DNA from: Tipula vernalis
Lineage: Eukaryota; Arthropoda; Insecta; Diptera; Tipulidae
DNA length: 64,000 nucleotides
Assembly: GCA_958295665.1 (NCBI GenBank)
Contig: OY282558.1
Location: forward strand, 45,012,389 to 45,076,388
Direction of reading: 5' to 3'
This document shows, in pieces, positions 56,815 to 64,000 of this stretch (the first letter of the stretch is position 1; each line of letters opens with the position of its first letter). The notes beneath the pieces are model-generated. The model did no database searches, had not been told where the DNA came from, and saw nothing but the letters and a program-made list of their open reading frames with translations. The position numbers and the translations under genes were made by a program.

Positions 56815-58126
56815 CAGGGTGGCTGAGACCAAGTGTTACCAAATGAAAACGCTGTAATTTTTTTAATTTTGATTATTTTTTATTGAAATTTCGTGGAATA
56901 TGTTGAAAACATATTACATTTTATGAAAAACATGTTACTGCTCGATATGACCTCCTTTGGCTTTGATTATTTGATTCAGTCTTCCATAGAAAGCATTGCA
57001 TGCTGACCGAACGTGGGCTTGCGGAATTTTATTCCATTCTCGAACAAGAGCTGACTTCAATGCATCAACACTTTCGTATTTTTTAGTGGACACCTTACTC
57101 TCCAAAATGGACCATATGGAGAAATCCATGGGATTCAAGTCTGGTGAATATGGTGGCCATTCTTTCGACGAAATCAGCCGCGGAACGCAATTTTGTAAAA
57201 ATTGCTGTGTCGCTCGAGCTTTGTGTGACGGTGCCGAGTCCTGTTGGAATGTCCAACGGTTCGTACCAAAGTGTTTACGTGCCCAAGGTAGCAAAGCATC
57301 GTTTAGGATCTTTTGGCGGTACATCTCTTGGTTTACCTTGACTCCATGTTCGATGAAAACCAGAGGAGTGCGTCCATCTGCAGTAACTGCAGCCCAAACC
57401 ATAACATAAGCTGGTGATTGCTTGCGCATGGCAACTCTTGTGTCCAAATTATCGTTGGACTTGTCCTCTAACCAAACACGATCATTTTGTTTATTCACAT
57501 GCTGTTGAATGGTGAAAATTTTCTCATCAGAAAAGACAATTTTTGGAATCTCATCACGTTCGGCCAAGGCCTTCATTGCTCGTGTTCTTTCAAGCCTAAC
57601 TTTTTTTTGTGCCTCCGTAAGATCTTGAACTTTTTGTATCTTGTAGGGCTTCAAGTGTAGTTCATTTTTCAATATGGTTTGAATGCTGTATCGTGAAACA
57701 TGTAGACGTGCGGCTAATTGATTGGCACTTTGACGAGGATTTCGTTGGATTCGTTTCTTCACCTTTCGTATCATTTCTTTTGATGTTGCTGTCTTTTTAG
57801 GACCGCCTCTGTTGCGTTTAGCGATGCTACCAGTTTCGTTGTATCGAGTTATGGTTCGATACACAAACATTTTATTCACATTCAAATGCTGGAGCTGACG
57901 AACTATTGCTGTTTGTGAATTTCCACCCAAATACAGTGCAATTACACTATTACGTTTGAATTCCATTACGATTTTTTTATTAAGATATTAATTTAGAACA
58001 ATTATTTATTGACCACATATAAACAACTAACCAAACTTCAATCTGTCAAAAAATTAATGCGCGAAAATGACAACTACACAAATGACAGCAGAGTGAAGTT
58101 AGTAACATTTGGTCTCAGCCACCCTG
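56815..58126 (-). mobile_element. Mariner (DD37D) transposon, 1312 bp, apparently intact
   Basis: Ends CAGGGTGGCTGAGACCAAGT (left) and CAGGGTGGCTGAGACCAAAT (right, reverse complement), 24-25 bp with one mismatch, flanked by TA (56813-56814 and 58127-58128). It encodes one uninterrupted transposase on the minus strand occupying most of the length. Short untranslated ends (about 120 and 160 bp) are typical. Among the DNA transposons in the window it is the only one with an undamaged gene, and it lies inside a LINE that is inside a BEL/Pao element, so it is among the youngest insertions here. Confidence 0.96.
56935..57966 (-). CDS. Mariner-type transposase (DD37D), full length
   Basis: 343 residues, usual length for the family. 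N-terminal paired-like DNA-binding region: HTH 1 about residues 5-45 (NSVIALYLGG, FVYRTITRYNETGS), an RNRGGPKKT GRPR-like hook at about 50-58, HTH 2 about 64-105 (QSANQLAARLHVSRYSIQTI). The catalytic domain has Asp147 in FSDEKIF, Asp243 in FQQDSAPSHKA and Asp281 in PYSPDLNPMDFSIW. The spacing between the second and third Asp is 37, so DD37D (maT-like) rather than classical DD34D mariner. VMVWAAV and the WPP block are present. The start at 57966 has no competing upstream ATG in frame. Expected function: cut-and-paste transposition at TA sites. It has no stop, frameshift or missing catalytic residue. Confidence 0.96.
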   Translation of the reverse strand: MEFKRNSVIALYLGGNSQTAIVRQLQHLNVNKMFVYRTITRYNETGSIAKRNRGGPKKTATSKEMIRKVKKRIQRNPRQSANQLAARLHVSRYSIQTILKNELHLKPYKIQKVQDLTEAQKKVRLERTRAMKALAERDEIPKIVFSDEKIFTIQQHVNKQNDRVWLEDKSNDNLDTRVAMRKQSPAYVMVWAAVTADGRTPLVFIEHGVKVNQEMYRQKILNDALLPWARKHFGTNRWTFQQDSAPSHKARATQQFLQNCVPRLISSKEWPPYSPDLNPMDFSIWSILESKVSTKKYESVDALKSALVREWNKIPQAHVRSACNAFYGRLNQIIKAKGGHIEQ

Positions 58127-59689
58127 TATTTTTGTAACGGAGTGTTTTATACCATTTGTGGATAATAGTGTTGATCATAAAGCTATAGAGATTTCATTTA
58201 AAAGTTATTCTGTTTCTGATACTCGTATATCTGAAGAAATTTCCGCTTATGATTTTAGAAATGGCAATGTTTCCGGTTTGAGTGAATTCTTAGCAAACCT
58301 GGATTGGTCTTTCATTTTCAACGATGTAGATTTATATTAATGTTGATAAATTTTATGAAATTTTGTTCGAAGGTTTCAATGAATTTATTCCTAAAAAAAG
58401 TATGAAGTCAGTGGCGAATTATCCACCTAATTTCACCAATGAATTGATTAAGTTACGCAATCGTAAAAATAAATGTCGAGTAAAATTTATGAGAAATCCT
58501 TCTTTGTATAATAAAACTAAAAAGTTGGAATCGCAGAAACTTTTTTTGAATAAAAATAGTGAGGCTTATAATGAGTATATGAGGGTTATTGAATTTAAAA
58601 TAAATAAGGATCCAAAATTATTTTGGAAATTTGTTGATTCGAAACGGAATTCGTCTGAGTGGCCGATGACTATGTATTTTGAGCAAGACAACAGTTCTGA
58701 TCCCAACGAAATTGTTGAGTATTTTAGGAAATTTTTTCAGAGTCCATATATATATTTGAAAATTGTTGCAACGTTAGCTCAGGTTTAAATGAAGAATTAG
58801 TAAATCCTCGGGTTCAATTTGACGTTTTGAAGGTTTCCGAGACTGATATTATGGATCAACTGGATGCCTTTAAGAATAGCTGTGGTCCGGATGGTCTATC
58901 TTCCTCAATTTTGAAATTATTTAAGTTTGAACTTTGTTATCCTTTGGAATTATTATTTGAGAAATATTTAAATTCTTCAGGTTTCCCAGTGAGATTGAAA
59001 ACATCATCAATTACCCTCATCTATAAATCAGGTGATCGTTCTAATGTAACCAATTAAAGAGGCATTTCAATTTTGTCAGTAATTCCTAAGCTTTTTGAGG
59101 CGATTTTGTCCAAATACATTTTTTTTAACATCAAGAATAGATTATCAATTAGTCAGCATGGTTTTTTCAAAAGCAGATCAACTACAACTAATCTCGTTGA
59201 GTTTCAACGGGAAACTATTGATGCATTTGATTCTTATAGTCAACTGGATGTTGTCTATACTGACTTCGCAAAAGCTTTGACTCAGTTCAGCATCAAATGA
59301 TCTTAAAAAAATTAAATAATTTTGAATTTTCTCGAAAATTCGTTGCTTGGGTGGAATCGTATTTAACTGGCCGTACCCAATATGTTAATTTGAAGGGTTT
59401 CTGATTTCCGACGTTCTAACTATTCAGTTAACGAGTCAATTAATTTTATGATTGTAAACTTTAATCATTTCGAAGATAGCTTTGATTTCGGAATGACGAA
59501 AGAGAGGTATAAACATAATTTGAGAAGTTAGTTAAATGATATGCATTTAATTCTAAGATACTTATTTCTATTATTTTGTAAATATATTTATTTTATTATA
59601 TATTTGTAATTGTAAATATTCATAGTCATTAGGGAACAAATCCTGTAGATTATTATTGTAAATAAAAATAAAAATAAATAAAAAATTGC

Positions 59690-60690
59690 TAAAACTAGTA
59701 ATCTCAAATCATTAAATTCTTTCCTTGATCAATTTGGGCTCATGCGAGTTGATGGACGACTAGAATATTGTGAAGCATTGTTTTTCACTAAGCACCCATA
59801 ATGTTACCTCGAAACTTACTATTCAGCTCACTAGTACTAAGGGATATTCACATAAACAATCGTCATGCTGGGGTACTCGTTTGATTAACATAGCAAGGCA
59901 GAATTATTGATTTCTAAATGCTCGGAATTTAGTACGAAGTATCGTCACTAAATGTGTCATATGTGCAAAGTTCAATACACAGATAAATTACCCAATGATG
60001 GGAAGTTTGCCAAGGTGCCGAGTTGAACCAATCAGGCCATTCTTAAAGATTGGCGTTGAATACGCGGACCCATTTCGATTCATTTATCAAAAGGCCAAGG
60101 TTAAAAGACTTACAAATCATTTATAAGCCTATTTATTCGCCTAAGCACAACCGATGCTTTTTTGGGAGCATTAAAAAGATTTGTGGCACAAAGGGGGAAT
60201 ATGTGAAGAGATCTACAATGCAAATGGGACAAACTTTGTGGGACATCCAATCAACTAAACAGAACATTTAATAAATTAATCCAAAATTTAAAGTTTATAT
60301 CTGATTCTTCTTCTAGGCAACATATATCTTGGTACTTCATTCCCCCCTATGCACCACATTGTGGCGGAATTTAGGATGCTGGAATAAAATCGGCAAAATT
60401 TTACCTAAAGCGGGTAATCGACCATCTCCTTTCACTCTGCTGGCTGAAATTGAGATGTCGATGCTTTAACATCTTCTCATTTTCTCGTCGGTTATTCAGC
60501 TTCAAAAATACCTGAAAGAGACGTAACTCTTCTCAAGCTATTATATTTAACGAGTCTCACGTCATTGCAACCCCGAACAAAATGGAGAGAAACGCGAACA
60601 GCAATAAAAATAGGTGATATAGTTGTCATAAAGGAAAATGATGTTGCAGTCGATCAGTGGCCTTTAGCGAAGGTAGTGAAATTATTTATT
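59690..60690 (+). pseudogene. BEL/Pao integrase and C-terminus, decayed
   Basis: Frames in order: LKSLNSFLDQFGLMRVDGRL and EALFFTKHP (the GLLRVGGRL and PKHP blocks before the integrase), CHMCKVQYTDKLPNDGK (zinc-finger end and the following linker), the core near 60060-60240 (ISLFIRLSTTDAFLGALKRF), and near 60620-60670 GDIVVIKENDVAVDQWPLAK, matching the C-terminal WPL block of BEL/Pao integrases. Many stops. The element cannot be followed beyond about 60690. Confidence 0.8.
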
Positions 60691-60997
60691 TTTTAAAGGC
60701 AAAAAAATATTCAGTCAGTCAGCCTAATTGCGAAAGTCTTTATTATTTATTTATTATTTATTTACCAACTTTAAAAAATCTGGTCTTGGTTAAAATTGTT
60801 TTATTAAAATATTCTACATTACATTACAAAAAAAAAAAAAAAAAAAAAAAAAACTTTACCAAAAATTAGAAAGAAAATCTGACATGAAAACCTTAAATGC
60901 ATCTCTTGACAAATTAAAATCAAAAATCGACCGTACTTTATTAAAAGCAACCGATACATTATAAACCATTCATAGTTAAATTACTCCTCCGTATTGG
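60691..60997. other. A-rich spacer
   Basis: It contains an A run at 60830-60852. It may be an A-rich tail of a lost insertion or the end of BEL/Pao sequence. Nothing else. Confidence 0.4.
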
Positions 60998-62204
60998 TCA
61001 TTTAAGAATAAACTCCCCACTCGATCGTAACACAAGTATTGGAACGTAAATAGAAAATAAATTGAGAATCTCATTACAATCAAATTTACAAACGAGGAGA
61101 TCACGGGCAAAAGTGGCACACGTCGCAGTTCTACGAATAGAGAGATGTTCCAATTTTAATAGTTTACATCGTCTCCTGTAAGGAGAAAGAATATAATTGG
61201 GAAGATTATTGTCCCTAGGTAATCTACGAAAGGCATATTTTAAGAACTGTCTTTGAACCCTTTCTATAAGATCAGAAGAATCCTGATAAAATGGGTCCCA
61301 AATAACTACGCCATAGTCTAATTGCGAGCGCACCAACGTAATATACAAGATTCTAATCGCATAAGGAGCCCAGAAGTCTTTGGAGAATATTTTAACAAAC
61401 CCTAACATGGAAAATGCCTTAGAAACAATGCCCTGTATACGAATTTGGAAGGATAAATAAGAAGCGAATATGATACCCAAATCTTTGAAAGTGTTCACTT
61501 TCTCAATTCTATGGTCTTTGAGAAAAAATTCGTAGTCAAAGTTCAAAACATTCCTTCTACGGGAAAATCGCATTGTTTTACACTTCTTAGTATTCAACAA
61601 TAAGTACATCAATTCGTAAAATCCGATAAATCCGACTGTAGCTCCTCTGCATCCCTAATATTCGAAATAGTTTTAAAAATTTTAATATCGTCAGCATATA
61701 TAAGAATCTCAAAATACTTAATACAGTTAATCACATCATTAATAAAAAGAAACAATAAATGGGGACAAAATGGCTTCCCTGGGGAACCCCTGACGTAACA
61801 TGAATCCATCAAGACATGTAATTCCCTATCTTAACGATTTGAGTTCTGCCATCTAAGTACGACTAGATCCATCTAATAGGTAATCTATTACAATCAAAGA
61901 CTCCAATTTAAGGAATAGTAGTTTGTGATCAATTTTGTCAAAGGCCTTGCTGAAATCTGAATAAACAACCTGTACATCCATCCCCAATTCAAAAGCCGTT
62001 GAAATATAATTGGTCAGTAAAAACAAATTTGAGACAGTTGATCTGCCATGAAGGAATCCATGTTGCTTAGAAGAAATAAACCTACGAGTTTAAAAAAAAA
62101 TAAAATCTTTGACTAATTTTTCAAAAAGCTTCGGCAAAACGGATAAAATACTGATGGCTCGATAATTAGTAATATCACTTCTGGAACCTGACTTAAATAT
62201 TGGT
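60998..62204 (-). pseudogene. LINE RT catalytic part and C-terminal region
   Basis: 61812-61609: the end of motif B (VRGSPGKPFCPHLLFLFIN in decayed form; the usual GVPQGS block is shifted), then YFEILIYADDIKIFKTIS, the YADD catalytic pair. The 204-codon frame 61612-60998 has LLNTKKCKTMRFSRRRN, FKDLGIIFASYLSFQIRI, SKAFSMLGFVKIFSKDF, LYITLVRSQLDYGVVIWD and a long tail to the stop at 60998. The segment 62204-61813 holds motif A and the QHGFM-type block only in broken frames (for example LFIQISARPLTK). This is a non-functional copy. Confidence 0.88.
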
Positions 62205-63211
62205 TTAATTAAAGAGCATTTCCAAAAGTTTGGAAAGTACTTTGTTAAAAAGAACTGTGATTGGAAAAGCGACAGTATGTGCTGTCATTCTAAGAACCAA
62301 GGGAGGGATGGAATCGAACCCTGCACTTTGATTGATATCAAGCGAGAGTAGACCATTCAAGACAGTATTAAGTTCTAATTGTAAGGAACAATTTATATTA
62401 GCCACTGAACAATAGCTCGAGATCGAATCTGTCGTCAACAGTTTCTTTACATAAACAATCTCAAAAAAGTCAGCGAACAAGTTACAATTATCTTTCAAAT
62501 TATGACCCAAACGATCGTCCAAAAACATAGTAGACGGATATCCCTTAGTTTTTCTATTAGAATCAACGAATCTCCAGAAGCTATCAGGTCTATTCTTTAT
62601 GTCCGATTTGATCTCCAAAATGTAATTGTTGTTAAGAAATTTATTCAATATTCTTAATTTATTTCTCAAGGATTCAAATACAGCGTACTTATCAGGAGTA
62701 GGGAAAATTTTAAATCTCTTATGAGCCTTGTCTTTACGGTTTTTCAGATTAATAAGCTGTTTATTATACCACGGTTCTTTCAACTGACGCGTAGTTTTAA
62801 ATTTAGGAATAAATTTCACCATTCCTACATTTAGAACATTATAAAATTCATCCAGTACTTCCTCTAAATGATCATTACCCTCAAATGCACTCCAATCATA
62901 ATTATCAAGAAAAGCATTAAAGGAATCGTAGTCCCCAATTTTATAATTAAAATTTTCAATAAATAACTCATCCTTGACAATTTCACATACATCGAAAGAC
63001 AGTGACACTTTTATTGGAAAGTGGTATATGATCGACGCAAAAATACCAGATCCAAAACATTCCCACACTTGTTCTTGACGTCCATACATTGTTTGATACC
63101 CATTGAAAGTAATCCGGTCATGAAGTTATCATAAATCGCATTCAAGTTCAACGGAGTTATACAATCATCAACTCGAAGCCAATTAACATTTGGTAAATTG
63201 AAATCACCCAA
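62205..63211 (-). pseudogene. LINE endonuclease end, linker and RT N-terminus
   Basis: 63211-63011: MGDFNLPNVNWLRVDD (endonuclease GDFN motif), then GNVLDLVFLRR. A frameshift near 63080 leads to the 294-codon frame 63089-62205: IYHFPIKVSLSF, LDNYDWSAFEGNDHLEEVLDEF, PWYNKQLINLKNRKDKAHKR, PDSFWRFVDSNRKTKGYP, and QSAGFDSIPPLVLRM, the RT motif-0/1 region (SAGFD-IPP corresponds to the S-GPDGIP block). The frame breaks at 62205 just before the SxLPVLSKIFE-type block. Confidence 0.85.
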
Positions 63212-63240
63212 TATACATAAACGATCATCATCTTTAAAAT

Positions 63241-64000
63241 AAAACTAAAATTTATTAATAAAATTAAAACTAAATTGTATATACAAAAGAAGCGGAGTTT
63301 TATTATAAATCAAACTTGGAAGTTCCTTCACAGTCAACTTGAGGAATTTATTATTCAAGGTAATTTATTCAATCTGGCTGTGCCTCCCCAATAGGCTACA
63401 ATAATTTAACCATTGTGACACAAATCAAATGTTCAAGTAAAATCAATTTCTAGAATTGTTAAGTTGTTTTCGACCATGATCATATTCATAGTAAACAACC
63501 CGTAAATTATATAAATTGTACTGCTTGTTTGATAAGGTAAGAATCACCAATTATACCAAGCTCACATTCGTCAAACTGTTTGAAAACATTTTCTGTTATG
63601 TTTGAAGCAGCTACCACATTATTAAATAAAAACCACGTTATTCACTAATTTCGCACTCCTAACTGTTTTGTTTATTCTTTTTTATAAGCTTCCTTCCTCA
63701 AAATTAATAACATTACCGTACTAAACTCCACCCGCGACTTCTTTCAACACATTCTTTAACAAAAAAAAAAAAAAAAAAAAAATGAAAAAAGCAAAATCGC
63801 TGATTCATGTCACAAGTTAACAAAAATCCGAAACAAATATGTGGTTTAGTTTTTCAACAAAAGCTTTTTCAAACAACAAAAGTGAATCAAATTGAATATA
63901 AAAAAAAAACGGATTTCGATATCTTCATTACAACATAAGCATGTTATCTTATAGATTATCCATACGCAGTATCTCATTTAATTATGTGGTCACATTTTGA
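63241..64000. other. AT-rich DNA at the right edge
   Basis: A run of A at 63762-63782 and further A tracts (63901-63909). No gene, TIR or LTR could be recognised. Confidence 0.4.

Larger units (their letters stand above)
56185..59400 (+). pseudogene. LINE ORF2 (APE endonuclease and RT), interrupted by mariner
   Basis: Endonuclease: EIYTITETNFHKSI, SGGGVLIAVNKRI, IINGDFNLPNIHW (56214-56780), then one TAG and LDLVFSNFQDN up to the mariner. After the mariner it continues PFVDNSVDHKAIEISF (the SDH-type end of the endonuclease). The linker has FTNELIKLRNRKNKCRVKF and KLFWKFVDSKRNSSEWP. RT: NSCGPDGLSSSILKLF, ITLIYKSGDRSNVTN, SVIPKLFEAILSKYIFF, HGFFKSRSTTTNLVEF and VVYTDFAKAL (motif A). Stops and frameshifts at about 56780, 58340, 58786, 59055 and 59298. 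With one TA copy removed the frame reads through the mariner site. Confidence 0.88.
56185..59690 (+). mobile_element. APE-type LINE inserted in BEL/Pao, itself split by mariner
   Basis: It begins abruptly within the endonuclease domain (YYHNVGSMSSKSSRFFN) next to BEL/Pao sequence and ends in an A-rich (TAAA)n tail at about 59657-59685, the usual structure of a LINE insertion truncated at its 5' end. RT sequence stops in motif A-B (about 59400), so it is also internally or 3' deleted. Possible target duplication TAAAACGCTAAC / GCTAAAAC is too weak to assert. The LINE belongs to the same broad group as the opposite-strand copy at 61-63.2 kb but differs in sequence. Confidence 0.85.
50530..60690 (+). 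mobile_element. Decayed BEL/Pao retrotransposon, split by two later insertions
   Basis: Collinear BEL/Pao pieces on the plus strand: gag up to 50888, gag to RT/RNase H from 54245 to about 56180, and integrase to the C-terminus from about 59690 to 60690. The gaps are exactly the foldback-like element (50889-54244) and the LINE with its mariner (about 56185-59690). No LTRs were found; the 5' boundary near 50530 is approximate. This is an old endogenous insect element with many stops and frameshifts. Confidence 0.8.
60998..63240 (-). mobile_element. APE-type LINE on the minus strand, 5' truncated
   Basis: Minus-strand endonuclease end, linker, RT and C-terminal region are collinear from 63240 down to 60998. 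The upstream (5') end lies within the endonuclease, the usual 5' truncation. No clean A tail is seen at the 3' side (the plus-strand A run at 60830 has the wrong orientation). It is the better preserved of the two related LINEs, with open stretches of 294 and 204 codons, but has frame breaks between RT motifs. Confidence 0.85.

Noticed and set aside
56996..57409. Plus-strand 137-codon frame over the mariner
   Set aside because: Antisense shadow of the intact transposase on the minus strand.

Overview
The window looks like AT-rich nuclear DNA of an insect, most likely a fly. Reasons: short GT-AG spliced exons separated by long AT-rich introns, poly-Q/poly-N coding stretches, and a typical insect transposon load (hAT, pogo, Tc1, mariner, piggyBac, Penelope-like, APE-type LINEs, Ty3/gypsy, BEL/Pao). 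There is no bacterial gene organisation. The species cannot be named from this sequence alone.

Host gene. On the minus strand, about 25.4-1.4 kb, lies the 5' half of a voltage-gated calcium channel beta-subunit gene (Ca-beta/CACNB type). The SH3-domain exon (1612-1950) is unmistakable. A downstream linker exon (1428-1545) follows, and the rest, including the guanylate-kinase-like domain, must lie beyond the left edge. Upstream are four well-supported candidate alternative first exons (2670-2873, 4784-4861, 16373-16453, 17843-17863) and a weaker fifth (25152-25358). Each ends in phase 0 at a good or acceptable splice donor, so each can join the SH3 exon and give a different N-terminus.

Transposons between the alternative first exons (5-25 kb): a hAT relic with a perfect 8-bp target duplication (5491-7900); an old jockey-type reverse-transcriptase fragment (about 9.96-14.33 kb) split by a MITE (10294-10946) and by a pogo/Tigger element (11101-14126); a palindromic MITE (14501-14762) with a diverged relative at 23.6 kb; a further TIR element (19343-19890); and a Tc1 element (20308-21881).

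Middle (26.5-50 kb): LINE endonuclease and Penelope-like fragments, a broken piggyBac (29150-31563), a cluster of inverted-repeat structures (34.5-37.9 kb, including a head-to-head pair of short TIR units forming a long palindrome), a deleted LINE (37.9-39.6 kb), a decayed Ty3/gypsy element (42.2-45.4 kb), and decayed coding-like DNA to about 47.6 kb.

Right part (50-63.3 kb): a nested stack. A decayed BEL/Pao retroelement is split first by a 3.3-kb foldback-like element, whose long terminal inverted repeats share sequence with a 13-copy 174-bp satellite array, and then by a LINE. That LINE is itself split by a mariner element of the DD37D type with an uninterrupted 343-residue transposase and near-perfect ends. 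A second, opposite-strand LINE follows at 61.0-63.2 kb. The foldback-satellite element is the most unusual structure in the window; the mariner is the most likely to be, or recently have been, active.
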